From NCBI GenBank assembly GCA_025699075.1, contig JAILWG010000004.1, positions 62,001-126,000 of the forward strand: DNA of 64,000 nt, given 5' to 3'. Shown here one piece after another: positions 14,767 through 23,662 of this stretch. Each line of letters starts with the position of its first letter. Positions within the stretch are counted from its first letter, which is position 1. The position numbers were made by a program, and so were the translations under genes. The notes beneath the pieces were generated by a model that did not search any database, was not told where the DNA came from, and saw only the letters and a list, made by a program, of their open reading frames with translations. This DNA comes from Candidatus Nitrosopumilus sp. (GTDB taxonomy: Archaea; Thermoproteota; Nitrososphaeria; Nitrososphaerales; Nitrosopumilaceae).

Positions 14767-16422
14767 ATGGGATGTGGTAAATCATTTGTTTATTTACTAG
14801 CATTTGCAGTTTTGTTTACTGTCGGTTTTAGTCCTTATTTGACTCAAGATGCCTTTGCTGCTTCACCCTTATCCTCAGCAGTTGCTAATGATCCTGATGA
14901 TGGAGATGCAGTTTTTTCTGTGGGTGATACGGTTTTAATAAAATTCCCTGCGGGAGTAAATGCAACAAATGGGGGTTCAATGTCTCTAACTGAATTTAAT
15001 AACAATTTCACTACAACAAATCCAGCTGCTTTTGATGGAACAATTACTGCAACGTGGCAAACCCCTGATGCCGATGGTCCTACTGAACTACTCATAAGTT
15101 GGTCTGCAATTACGACAGCACTTCAAATTACTACCACTACCGTTGGCTACAATGCAGGTGGAAATTTGTTTTATGCAGTTAATGCTACCGCTGGTGGTGC
15201 TGGAACAGAATTTACAACTACTGCAGTCAATTTAACTGGAGACTTTGGATTATTTGTTGCAGCTACTGCCACTTCTAATGGTGGTGGAAGTGGTTGTATT
15301 GATTGCGAAGCACCTACACTTGGAGTAGATGATGATGGTAGAAGATTAGTTGATGGTGGTTTTACGTATAATGGTAATTCTATAGATGTTGAACGTTACT
15401 TTACACCATATCCGCTTGTAACAGTTAGTGTAGGAAAACAAAATGTAGCAGAGTTTAAAATTTATGATGATAAAGGTCCTGATTCAATATCTCATTTTGA
15501 GTTAGCATTTGGTCTTGCTAATGGTGAATCAATTGGAAAGAGTAAAGCCGTAATTAATTGGGACAGGACATTTGATGGCATTGAAACTGTTACAATAGAT
15601 GATCCTGAAAATGTACTAGATAAAATCAAAGTTACCACTTCAGAAGATTATTGTTCAGATGAATCACAACAAAAATGTCTCATAGTCAAAGTTACTCATA
15701 CTTTTAGAGCACCACTTGATTTTAACATACTTGGAACAAATGTTTGGGATACCAAACGTAATGCATGGCAAAACTATTACAATCACGGAATTGAAGTAGT
15801 AGGAGATTCATTGAATCATCCAAAAGAACATGATGGAATCAACAAAGGCCACGTCTATCATCTAACTGAAACTAGTAAGACTACAGCAGTTGATGAATTT
15901 GGAAATCCATGGTCTTTAGAATATGGTTTGTGGAATAAAGATCATTCATTACACAAAAACCCTGTTACTTTGTTTTTGAAAGAAATAATTTCTAAAGAAA
16001 ATGGTCTAGCAGGCTCTGATCAATTTGGAACAATGTATTATCTAACTGAAACTAGTGCTACTACAGCAGTTGATTTATTTGGTAATTTATGGACGTTTGA
16101 TGGCGAACTGTGGACTATGGATTATATTTACAGTAAAATGATTCTGGATAAAATGGGAATGAATAGCTATTCTAGAGAAAATTCCCAGTTTAACATTTAC
16201 AAACAAGGCCAATCTCTTTTAGCAGAATCTCATCTAAATCAAATATGTCCTGAATGTCTAGATGAAAGCTATTTGGAAATAAATGATATTTTTACTTATG
16301 AATATCCTACAGTAACTAATTCGCTAGAACACCCTGAAATACAAAAAATTATGAACCTTGAGTCAGAAAAGGCAAGTAATATCTTGGACCATATTTTCGA
16401 TCCTTTACTGTATAAAAAATAA
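14767..16422 (+). CDS. Secreted surface protein with internal duplication
   Basis: 551 residues, ATG start. The signal peptide spans about 1-31 (VYLLAFAVLFTVGFSPYL, then DAFAAS). The first 170 residues form a Thr/Ala/Asn-rich beta domain with repeated TTT patches. A single C-x2-C (GCIDCEAP) follows. Two related units, YHLTETSKTTAVDEFGNPW and YYLTETSATTAVDLFGNLW, occur at about 360 and 420. The C-terminus is helical with C-x2-C (CPEC). This kind of protein is common on thaumarchaeal surfaces and may be glycosylated. Exact function unknown. Confidence 0.75.
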   Translation: MGCGKSFVYLLAFAVLFTVGFSPYLTQDAFAASPLSSAVANDPDDGDAVFSVGDTVLIKFPAGVNATNGGSMSLTEFNNNFTTTNPAAFDGTITATWQTPDADGPTELLISWSAITTALQITTTTVGYNAGGNLFYAVNATAGGAGTEFTTTAVNLTGDFGLFVAATATSNGGGSGCIDCEAPTLGVDDDGRRLVDGGFTYNGNSIDVERYFTPYPLVTVSVGKQNVAEFKIYDDKGPDSISHFELAFGLANGESIGKSKAVINWDRTFDGIETVTIDDPENVLDKIKVTTSEDYCSDESQQKCLIVKVTHTFRAPLDFNILGTNVWDTKRNAWQNYYNHGIEVVGDSLNHPKEHDGINKGHVYHLTETSKTTAVDEFGNPWSLEYGLWNKDHSLHKNPVTLFLKEIISKENGLAGSDQFGTMYYLTETSATTAVDLFGNLWTFDGELWTMDYIYSKMILDKMGMNSYSRENSQFNIYKQGQSLLAESHLNQICPECLDESYLEINDIFTYEYPTVTNSLEHPEIQKIMNLESEKASNILDHIFDPLLYKK

Positions 16423-16456
16423 TCAAACTTCTGCAGATTTAAGATATTATTGTAAG

Positions 16457-16552
16457 TGGACCGGATGGGATTTGAACCCACGACCTTTGCGGAGAAATTT
16501 TTCTCTTACGCAGTGTGAGTGCGTCATCCAAACCAAACTAGACGACCGGTCC
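16457..16552 (-). tRNA. tRNA-Val (anticodon CAC) with intron in the variable loop
   Basis: A 96-nt gene. The acceptor stem GGACCGG pairs perfectly with CCGGTCC, and A is the discriminator. The D arm has the usual GTCTAGTTTGG form. The anticodon stem ACGCA/TGCGT encloses loop CTCACAC, so the anticodon is CAC (Val). The T arm is GTGGG-TTCAAAT-CCCAT. A 21-nt insertion lies between positions 44 and 45; without it the tRNA is 75 nt with a standard five-base variable loop AGGTC. CCA is not encoded. The identity comes from the anticodon and conserved bases. Confidence 0.93.
16486..16506 (-). other. Non-canonical 21-nt tRNA intron (between nucleotides 44 and 45)
   Basis: On the RNA strand TGCG and CGCA form a 4-bp helix flanked by 3-nt bulges TAA and AAG, with an inner GAGAA/TTCTC stem. 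This is a relaxed bulge-helix-bulge. Cutting after the second base of each bulge removes 21 nt and leaves the exact variable loop AGGTC. The canonical intron site in archaea is 37/38, so this is a non-canonical position. It needs a splicing endonuclease with broad specificity. Confidence 0.8.
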
Positions 16553-16647
16553 AAATAGGTTCTCTTCAGAGTTGTTTTTTTGTCTTTGCTATGTGATTAT
16601 GACACAATTACCTCTGCCTTTTTTACTAACTTTGACTAACCATCTTC

Positions 16648-16896
16648 ATGTCATTACAAGAATTTGATGCATTAATTGACAGAATGAGATTGGCATTTGA
16701 GTATGCTGATAATCTGGGACAATATGTGGATGCAGCCAAAGTCTTGTTTCAAATGAATGAACAGCTTCCTGATGATCTGCAATTGACTTTTGAGGAATTG
16801 AATGATCCTGAATCTGCAAAATCCTTTGTTAAAAAATACTACATTGAATTAAAATCTGCAATTGTAGATTATAGGCAAAGATTGATGATTTATTGA
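16648..16896 (+). CDS. Conserved small hypothetical protein (82 aa)
   Basis: 82 residues, ATG start, helical, with motifs FDALIDRMRLAFEYADN and YYIELKSAIVDYRQRL. No known domain recognised. It is convergent with the L40e gene, stop to stop with 2 nt between. Composition and length look like a real, conserved archaeal protein. Confidence 0.7.
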   Translation: MSLQEFDALIDRMRLAFEYADNLGQYVDAAKVLFQMNEQLPDDLQLTFEELNDPESAKSFVKKYYIELKSAIVDYRQRLMIY

Positions 16897-16898
16897 TT

Positions 16899-17066
16899 CT
16901 ATTTCTTAACGCCGAGATTTCTGTTCTTTAATCTCAGGTAAGGATTTCTGCATTTTCTGCATCTTGAAGCATCAATATCGTTTCTGCAACCACATTTGAA
17001 GCAAATTCTCATTACAAGGCGTGCTTGCTGTGCAATTCTTTTCTTCTCTGGGTCTGTGATTGGCAT
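16899..17066 (-). CDS. rpl40e: Ribosomal protein L40e
   Basis: 55 residues from ATG, preceded by GGAG. It has the L40e zinc ribbon, with C-x2-C (ICFKCG) and C-x2-C (RCRKC) in a very basic protein (RLKNRNLGVKK at the end). In eukaryotes L40 is made as a ubiquitin fusion; here it is free. A component of the large subunit near the elongation-factor site. It lies upstream of a 31-nt gap to the sucD stop on the same strand. Confidence 0.93.
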   Translation of the reverse strand: MPITDPEKKRIAQQARLVMRICFKCGCRNDIDASRCRKCRNPYLRLKNRNLGVKK

Positions 17067-17097
17067 TTAATTGTCTCCTTAATCTCTCTCTTTTATT

Positions 17098-18015
17098 CTA
17101 ATCGGATTTTTCCATCTTCCCTGCCAATAATACTGGTACTTCGGCAGGTCTTTTTGCAACTGGGATGTTTGCTTTGTTAAACATTGAGACTTTGGATTCT
17201 GCTGAACCATAAGTTCCCATGACGATTGCTCCTGCATGTCCCATTCTCTTTTCCTTAGGTGCTGCTCTACCTGCAATGTAAGCTACTGTTGGCTTCTTAA
17301 ATCCACTATCAATAATTCTCTGAGCTAAAATCTCTTCAGAGTCTCCTCCTATTTCTCCTACTACTACTAGTCCATCTAAATCTGGAATGTCTTTTACCAT
17401 TTCAAAAGCATCAATCAGTCTTGTACCGTTAACTGGATCCCCTCCGATTCCGATTGTAATTGATTGCCCAAATCCTGAATTTGTAAGAGCGTCTGAAATT
17501 TCATAAAGTAATGTTCCGCTTTTTGATAGTACTGCAATCTTGCCTGCCTTGAAAGGCATTGGTGGCATAATCCCTACTTTGATTAATTCTGGAATCATTA
17601 TTCCTGGTGTGTTTGGTCCGATAACCACTGCTCCTTTTTGTTTTGCAAGCTCTAGAGTCTCCATGGTGTCTCTAATTGGGACATGTTCTGGAATTGCAAC
17701 TAGTAATTTGATTCCTGCATTTAGTGCATCTTTGGCAGCACCTAGAAAGAATTTTGCTGGAACAAAAACAATTGAAATCTTTGCATTAGTGGCATCTACT
17801 GCCTCTTGCATTGTATTGTAAACTGGAATTGTACCTTCAAATTTTTCTCCTCCTTTTCCTGGGGTGACTCCTGCAACAATGTTTGTTCCATAGGCTATCA
17901 TCTGTTTTGCATGAAGCGAACCATATGCACCTGTAATTCCTTGGACGATTACTCCTTTCTTTTTGTAATCAGGATCTCCTGGATTTCCCCTTAGCAATCC
18001 AAAGATGTCTGTCAT
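17098..18015 (-). CDS. sucD: Succinate-CoA ligase, alpha subunit
   Basis: 305 residues of normal length. An N-terminal CoA-binding Rossmann domain is seen (GITGAYGSLHAKQMIAYGTN, about 25-45), as is the phosphohistidine-loop segment KRMGHAGAIVMGTYGS near residue 260, whose His carries the phosphate. It joins succinate and CoA at the cost of ATP or GTP. In an autotrophic thaumarchaeon it belongs to the TCA-type reactions that feed biosynthesis and connect with the 3-hydroxypropionate/4-hydroxybutyrate cycle. Its ATG overlaps the sucC stop by 4 nt, so the two subunits are translationally coupled. Confidence 0.93.
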   Translation of the reverse strand: MTDIFGLLRGNPGDPDYKKKGVIVQGITGAYGSLHAKQMIAYGTNIVAGVTPGKGGEKFEGTIPVYNTMQEAVDATNAKISIVFVPAKFFLGAAKDALNAGIKLLVAIPEHVPIRDTMETLELAKQKGAVVIGPNTPGIMIPELIKVGIMPPMPFKAGKIAVLSKSGTLLYEISDALTNSGFGQSITIGIGGDPVNGTRLIDAFEMVKDIPDLDGLVVVGEIGGDSEEILAQRIIDSGFKKPTVAYIAGRAAPKEKRMGHAGAIVMGTYGSAESKVSMFNKANIPVAKRPAEVPVLLAGKMEKSD

Positions 18016-19118
18016 TTTTTTACTCCCATTACTGCTGCGTTGATTGCTTCTTCAACAGAATCAAATATGTTGGTTCTAGAACCTTGTAGCATTTCTTTTG
18101 CTTTTTCTGATTCTGTTCCTTTTAGTCTGGAAAATACTGGTAAATCAATTAGATTATTTTCATATGCTTTGAGAAATGCCTCTGCAACAACTGTAGTTTT
18201 TACAATTCCTCCATAGAGGTTTACTAGTATTCCTTTTACTCTGTCAAGTTTACTGATCAAGGTTAATGCTTCGTATACTGATTCTGTAGTTGCACCTCCA
18301 CCCACATCTAAGAAACATGCTGGCTTTCCTCCATTATCTGATAGCATGTCTAATGTTGACATTACTAGTCCTGCACCATTTCCTACAACTGCAATGTCTC
18401 CATCTAGTTCTACTAGAGAAAATCCACTTTTTTCTGCTTGTTCTTCAATTGCAGTCTTTTCTTGGTATTTTTGCAATTCTGGATGTCTGAAATTACTGTT
18501 ATCATCTGTAACGAATTTGCCATCTAGTGCCATGATTGAATCATCTTGCATTATTGCCAATGGATTAATCTCAACAAGCTCAGCTTCTTTTTCAATAGTG
18601 AGTTTTGATAATTTTTTTAATGTGTCTACAAATTGTTCTGCAGTTTTTCCTTCCAATTTCATCTCCTTTGCAACTTCTCTTGCAAGCTCATCTGAAACAT
18701 CACCCAATCCTACTTCTTTGATGATCTGGTTTTTCACTGACTCAATTTCAACTCCTCCCTCGGCTGATGCAATAATGGTGTAACATCTTTTTGAACGATT
18801 CAAAAACAATGATAAGTACAATTCTTTTTTAATGTCTGCCATCTTTTCAAGCAAAATTGCTCTTGCTTTTTCTCCTTTTATTGTCAAGTCCATGACTTGT
18901 GGGTATTTTAGCTCAAATTCGTCATCATTTTGGCATTTCTGAATGCCTCCAGCTTTGCCTCTACCTCCTACTGGTACCTGGATTTTAATTACAAATGGAT
19001 ATCCTAACTCTTTGGCATGTTTTCTGCCTTCCTCGATATTAGTAGATGAGATGCTTTTTAGAAGGTTAATTCCATATTCTCGAAATAGTTCTTTAGCCTG
19101 AAATTCTAGCAGTTGCAT
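18012..19118 (-). CDS. sucC: Succinate-CoA ligase, beta subunit
   Basis: 368 residues with ATP-grasp N-terminal domain (LEFQAKELFREYGI, then GGRGKAGGIQ at about 49-58) and the ADP/phosphate site segment EINPLA near 205. The C-terminal ligase domain shows FLDVGGGATTESV. It lies upstream of sucD with a 4-nt overlap and forms the operon sucC-sucD. ATG start. Nucleotide preference (ATP or GTP) cannot be read with certainty. Confidence 0.92.
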   Translation of the reverse strand: MQLLEFQAKELFREYGINLLKSISSTNIEEGRKHAKELGYPFVIKIQVPVGGRGKAGGIQKCQNDDEFELKYPQVMDLTIKGEKARAILLEKMADIKKELYLSLFLNRSKRCYTIIASAEGGVEIESVKNQIIKEVGLGDVSDELAREVAKEMKLEGKTAEQFVDTLKKLSKLTIEKEAELVEINPLAIMQDDSIMALDGKFVTDDNSNFRHPELQKYQEKTAIEEQAEKSGFSLVELDGDIAVVGNGAGLVMSTLDMLSDNGGKPACFLDVGGGATTESVYEALTLISKLDRVKGILVNLYGGIVKTTVVAEAFLKAYENNLIDLPVFSRLKGTESEKAKEMLQGSRTNIFDSVEEAINAAVMGVKK

Positions 19119-19158
19119 GCAAAAATCATGAATTTTACGGTCTTTATTAACTATGATG

Positions 19159-19488
19159 CTATTTTAATTGCTCATCAAGAAAATCGATCATTTCTAAAAA
19201 GCGATCTTTGCTTTTTCTCAATAATTCTTGAGGATACTCTTCAATTGTGAATACAAATTGTTGATGGAAACTTGGAACCAGTATCCCTCCTGATGTTACC
19301 ATTTGCTCTATGACATATCCTTTGGTGAGTGTACATACAATTTCTTCATAAGACTCATCCTCTTCTTCTAGGGTTTGCCTGTACAAAACAATTGGTCTGT
19401 TTGTTTTTGCAACAATGTTTGAGCCTTTTTCTAACAGATCTGATAGATGCTGAATTTGCCAAGCATCTAGGCTAATCTGTTTTACCAT
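19159..19488 (-). CDS. Conserved hypothetical protein (109 aa)
   Basis: 109 residues, ATG start, mixed alpha/beta, with motif ISLDAWQIQHLSDLLEKGS at the start and a C-terminal helix. Compact soluble protein with no recognised family. It is 40 nt upstream of sucC on the same strand and may share its transcript. Function unknown. Confidence 0.7.
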   Translation of the reverse strand: MVKQISLDAWQIQHLSDLLEKGSNIVAKTNRPIVLYRQTLEEEDESYEEIVCTLTKGYVIEQMVTSGGILVPSFHQQFVFTIEEYPQELLRKSKDRFLEMIDFLDEQLK

Positions 19489-19602
19489 AATATCAATAGG
19501 TGATTTTTCTATTTAACCGTGATAAAACAACGCATATTCACAACTTGTCGTCAATAAAGTCACCTTAATGATGAATCTAAAATAAAGAAAGTGATTTGGC
19601 AC

Positions 19603-20187
19603 TTAGGCCATATCTAGTGCTCTAGAATGTTTTCTTGTATGTGGTCTTTCACCTGCATACTTTCTTCTCATGTGTCCTGATGGTCTTCCATAGATTAGTT
19701 CTAGGAACCAAGACTCATGTTCTATCTCTTCAGCTAAGATATCTTTTGCAATGTCATATGTGGCAGGATCTTTCCCTAAAGTCATTTTGCAAATTTTATC
19801 CCAATTGACAATTGCCCCTTGTTCTGCTTTGAGACATTTTTCTAGAATTGCCTTGTGATCTGTTGGATTTGGTGGAAGTTGTAAGAATTCACAACCTGAA
19901 ATTTTGATAAATTCAGTTGCATCATTTGGAAGAGAACCTCCTAATTGGTATATTCTCTCTATACATGATTCAAAGTGGCTAAGATCTTCTAGTCTTGCAT
20001 CTTCGATAATTCCTTTTAGTCCTTCGCCTTCCATGCCTGTACAGTGTGCTCTGAGGTTGGTAAAGTAATAGTATGCAGTAAATTCTACTGCTGCATTTTT
20101 GATTAATTCTTTGACCAACTCATCAACATCCAGGCCGTTTTGTTTTAGAACATTAATTCCAACAACGTTTGGTTTTGATTCGGACAT
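19603..20187 (-). CDS. dps: Ferritin-like DPS protein (archaeal Dps-like/thioferritin type)
   Basis: 194 residues forming a four-helix ferritin fold. Iron-ligand segments are NAAVEFTAYYYFTNLRAH (helix A), EDARLEDLSHFESC (helix B) and ILAEEIEHESWF (helix D). Cysteines close to the H-x3-C in helix B recall the DPSL/thioferritin subgroup, which pairs a di-iron site with a redox-active Cys pair. It would store iron and consume hydrogen peroxide. Alone in its transcript, with a strong hairpin about 60-117 nt upstream of the start. ATG start. Subgroup is inferred. Confidence 0.85.
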   Translation of the reverse strand: MSESKPNVVGINVLKQNGLDVDELVKELIKNAAVEFTAYYYFTNLRAHCTGMEGEGLKGIIEDARLEDLSHFESCIERIYQLGGSLPNDATEFIKISGCEFLQLPPNPTDHKAILEKCLKAEQGAIVNWDKICKMTLGKDPATYDIAKDILAEEIEHESWFLELIYGRPSGHMRRKYAGERPHTRKHSRALDMA

Positions 20188-20245
20188 TTAGTTTTCGACC
20201 TACTAGTTCTAATAAAAATATTTCACAGATTCTATGAGATTAAAC

Positions 20246-20304
20246 TTCCAGAGGAGGCGTAGGAAAATACTGGTTGGGGACCTAGATGTTTTACTCCTCT
20301 GGAA
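20246..20304. other. Strong hairpin / possible structured RNA between dps and ileS
   Basis: Eleven perfectly paired bases, TTCCAGAGGAG at 20246-20256 and CTCCTCTGGAA at 20294-20304, close a 37-nt loop. Inside the loop TAGG and CCTA could form a short second stem. It lies downstream of ileS and 59 nt upstream of the dps start, with no coding capacity. It could be an ileS terminator, a dps leader element or a small RNA; the strand is undecided. I find no C/D or ACA box. Confidence 0.6.
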
Positions 20305-20381
20305 TTGTCTTGAAATTGTTTTAAATTTATAATAAATAAAAAATATGTTTGCAGTGCACTCATTTCAAATCTCTAGAATAT

Positions 20382-23300
20382 CTATTCTACTGAGATTCTA
20401 ATTTTTTGCCCGTCAATGTCGTCATCTTTGTATTCTTTACATGATTCTGTAAAGTTGACTTTTTTTACTCTCACTAAAAATGCCAACTCTTCTGCCTTTT
20501 CTTTCATCATCTCAAGGGACTCTTCATCTAAATCCAGAATTGATGCAGCTTCTAAAACATCTGTTGGGGTGTATCCTCTTTCTTTTCTTAGGGTCTGAAG
20601 TCTTCTTGCAATATCTTTGACTAGTCCTCTTGCCATCATCTCTTTGTTTCTTGATGTTGAAATGAATACAATGGAGCCATCTCTCTTAGATGATGCAAAG
20701 TTTTCACTTGCATCAAAATCTATGATAAAATCTTCATTCTCTAGTGAAATAATTTCTCCATCTATTTCAAAATCATATTTTGAGTCTTTTTGTAGTGATG
20801 AGATTATTTTTTCTGGATCTGTTTCGTTAAATGTTGAAACGAGTTTTCCCATGTGTTGTTTTGCTTTGGGTCCTATTCTTTTTCTTTCCAATTCCACAAT
20901 TCCTTTAACTGGCAATCCTAATTGTTTTAATTCTAAAATCTGCTCAAGACCTGATTCTTTCTCAGTTTCAACAATGCTGAATTTTTCTACATTGAGTTGT
21001 GATTGCAATAACTCTGATAATGATTCAAGTCTTTCTTTCTGATTTTTTTTCACACAAATTTGTGCCTCATTTAATGGCCATCTTCTTTTTAGTTTTCCTT
21101 TCATTCTTGCAGCAGATGAGATGGATACCACATCTTTCATAATGTCAAATGATTCCTCAATCTCTTCATTGACTAGTGATTCTTGATATGATGGCCATTT
21201 GTCAAGTAGGATACTTTGCTTTTCTGAAAATACAGTTTGATAGAGATGCTCACTGGTAAATGGGCAAAATGGATGAATCAGGATATCTAGTGTTTTTAGT
21301 ACTTCACTTAGCACGGCATAGATTGCCAGTCTTCGGTCTTTCTTTTTTTCATCTTCGTCCCACAATTCCCCCCTTGTAATTGGGATGTAAATTTGGCTGA
21401 GGTTATTAATAATGAAATCATCTATTGCTTTTGCACCTTCATGGAATTTGCAAGTCTGATTTTTCTCAGTTAGTGTCTGAATTAATTTTTGAAGTTTTGA
21501 TAAAAGCCAAATATCTGGAGATGTTAACAAATCATTTTGCTTTGCCCAATCAATTGTGTTTGTCTGGCTGAAATTATCATACTGGCTATTTTGTTGAAAG
21601 TACAGATGTAGGTTAAACAGTGTGTTGATTACTTGGTATGGTCTTGACATTAATTCATCAGTACTAAAACTCAGTGGCTCAATTGGACTTGCCTTCCACA
21701 TGAAATAGAATCTTATCAAATCTGCAGGATATTTTTCTAGTAATTCTGCACCTTCCAAAACATTGCCTTTGCTTTTACTCATTTTCCCCCCTTTCTCATC
21801 TAACACGTGCCCTTGAAACAAGAATGCTTTGTATGGAGGTGTTGCAGCGTTATTCAAAATTACGTTTTCAATCAATAGTGTGTATGCCCATCCTCTGGTT
21901 TGATCAATTCCTTCAGTGAAAAATGGGGCTGGAATTTCATTGCGATATTCTTCATCAGTTAGTGATGAATATGGTGCAGAACCGCTGTTGTGCCATGTAT
22001 CTAGTACGTATTCTTCACGTTTTGTATTGGTGCCGCTGCATTTTTTGCATTTTATTGTAATGTTGTCAATCCATGGTCTATGCAATTCAAAGTTTGGACC
22101 ATCAGGCAACTTGTCTGCTGAATCTATGATGTCTTTTCGTGTAAAAAACCAATTTTTCTCCCCACAGTCATTGCAATTCCAAACCGGTAATGGGCAACCC
22201 CAAATTCTTTCACGAGAAATGCACCATGGGTGTCTTTCTTTAATGATTCCTAGAAATCTGTTTTTTGGTTGCTCAAAAAAGTATTCTACACTTTCTGCAG
22301 CATCTATTGCTTTGTTTTCCAATCTGTCCAATTTGTAAAACCATCCTCTTCTGGCAAGCCATACAATTGGATGATGTGATCTCCAGCATAATGGGTATTT
22401 GTGTTTGATTTTGCCGATCTTAACTAGAGCATTGCGTTCTTTGAGATCCTCTACAATTGGTCTGTCTGCATCTCTGACAAACATCCCCTGATATTTTCCA
22501 GCTCTCTCTGTGAACTTTACCTCATCATCAATGGGACTGAAAATTTTGACTTTGCGTTTGTTTGCAATTTTGATATCCTCTTCACCGTTTGCTGGGGATA
22601 AATGAACTAGTCCACTACCTGTACTTGCGTCAACAAATGTTTCAGATACTGCAACATGATAATTATCTAATTTTGAAATTTCATCTAATTCTGGAATGAG
22701 ATCCAACAATGGGTGGATGTATTTTTTACCTTCAAATTCTGAACCCTTTACTGTTTTTTCAATTTCATACTTTTCGATTTTCATCTCTGTCATCAATTCT
22801 TCCAGTCTTGTTTTTCCAATTACCCATGTCTCATTTTCTACTTTGACATATGCATAATCCTCTTCGGGCTGTAGTCCTACCATTGCATCAGTTACAAGCG
22901 TAAATGGCATAGTGGTCCATACAATCAAAAATGCATCTTCATCAACTAGTTTTACTTTATAGTATAGTGATGGGTCTTTGACTTCTTCATATCCTTGGTT
23001 TACCTCTGCATGACTAAGTGATGTTTGGCAACTTGGACAGTATGCAATCACAGTAAAGTCTTCTTCCAAAATCTTATTCTCATATGCTTTTTTGAGAACT
23101 TGCCATTCTCTTTCGATAAATTCATCTCTAAAAGTCCAATATGCTTTTTCATGATTAAATGACATTCCAAGTAGTTCATCAACTTCTACCCATGTCTTGT
23201 TAAATTTCTCTACAACTTTTTTGCATTCAGAAACAATTCTTTCTATTCCAAATTGCTTGATGGCCTCTGTCTTTCCTCCTGTGACTCCTAATTCTTTTTC

Positions 23301-23579
23301 AACCTGTAGTTCTACTGGAAGACCTTGTGTATCCCATCCTCCGTTAAATTCAATTTTCTTCCCTTGCAATGTGTTGAATCTATACCACAAATCTTTGATT
23401 ACTCTGCCTCTAAGATGGCCTGCATGTGGAATTCCATTCATTGTAGGCGGACCTTCTATGAATCGAATTTTTTCTGGCTTATCTGATGCAAAAATTTGTT
23501 TTTCTAAATCTATACTTTTGATGTATTCTCTGACTTGAGACTCTATTGCTTTTGCATCAAATTTTGTTGAAAGTTCCAT
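20382..23579 (-). CDS. ileS: Isoleucyl-tRNA synthetase
   Basis: 1065 residues, normal for an archaeal/eukaryotic-type IleRS. The HIGH-class motif PHAGH is at 51-55 and KMSKS near 600. The editing (CP1) domain lies between them, with the TMPFTLVTDAMVG segment. The zinc-bearing linker is CPSC, with a second set C-N-D-C and C-K-K-C around 470-510. A C-terminal anticodon-binding domain follows. It charges tRNA-Ile and edits valine. ATG start. It shares an 83-nt spacer with divergent purD. Full length, no frameshift. Confidence 0.97.
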   Translation of the reverse strand: MELSTKFDAKAIESQVREYIKSIDLEKQIFASDKPEKIRFIEGPPTMNGIPHAGHLRGRVIKDLWYRFNTLQGKKIEFNGGWDTQGLPVELQVEKELGVTGGKTEAIKQFGIERIVSECKKVVEKFNKTWVEVDELLGMSFNHEKAYWTFRDEFIEREWQVLKKAYENKILEEDFTVIAYCPSCQTSLSHAEVNQGYEEVKDPSLYYKVKLVDEDAFLIVWTTMPFTLVTDAMVGLQPEEDYAYVKVENETWVIGKTRLEELMTEMKIEKYEIEKTVKGSEFEGKKYIHPLLDLIPELDEISKLDNYHVAVSETFVDASTGSGLVHLSPANGEEDIKIANKRKVKIFSPIDDEVKFTERAGKYQGMFVRDADRPIVEDLKERNALVKIGKIKHKYPLCWRSHHPIVWLARRGWFYKLDRLENKAIDAAESVEYFFEQPKNRFLGIIKERHPWCISRERIWGCPLPVWNCNDCGEKNWFFTRKDIIDSADKLPDGPNFELHRPWIDNITIKCKKCSGTNTKREEYVLDTWHNSGSAPYSSLTDEEYRNEIPAPFFTEGIDQTRGWAYTLLIENVILNNAATPPYKAFLFQGHVLDEKGGKMSKSKGNVLEGAELLEKYPADLIRFYFMWKASPIEPLSFSTDELMSRPYQVINTLFNLHLYFQQNSQYDNFSQTNTIDWAKQNDLLTSPDIWLLSKLQKLIQTLTEKNQTCKFHEGAKAIDDFIINNLSQIYIPITRGELWDEDEKKKDRRLAIYAVLSEVLKTLDILIHPFCPFTSEHLYQTVFSEKQSILLDKWPSYQESLVNEEIEESFDIMKDVVSISSAARMKGKLKRRWPLNEAQICVKKNQKERLESLSELLQSQLNVEKFSIVETEKESGLEQILELKQLGLPVKGIVELERKRIGPKAKQHMGKLVSTFNETDPEKIISSLQKDSKYDFEIDGEIISLENEDFIIDFDASENFASSKRDGSIVFISTSRNKEMMARGLVKDIARRLQTLRKERGYTPTDVLEAASILDLDEESLEMMKEKAEELAFLVRVKKVNFTESCKEYKDDDIDGQKIRISVE

Positions 23580-23636
23580 CTGGATTTTGGTAAGTTTGTG
23601 GCATTATAAAGCTAAATTGATTTTTTGAGACTTGGA

Positions 23637-23645
23637 TTATATAAT
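23637..23645 (+). promoter_or_regulatory. TATA box of purD
   Basis: TTATATAAT centred about 25 nt before the TTG codons at 23663/23666, a spacing that predicts a leaderless purD transcript. Called from sequence and position. Confidence 0.6.
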
Positions 23646-23662
23646 TGACGAAAAGATAATTT

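Noticed and set aside
16296-16558. Small ORFs covering the tRNA on both strands
   Set aside because: They are read through of the tRNA sequence and have no ribosome binding site; the tRNA explains the region.
20246-20304. Hairpin as an H/ACA or C/D guide RNA
   Set aside because: No ACA trinucleotide follows the stem on either strand, and no C/D box pair is found.
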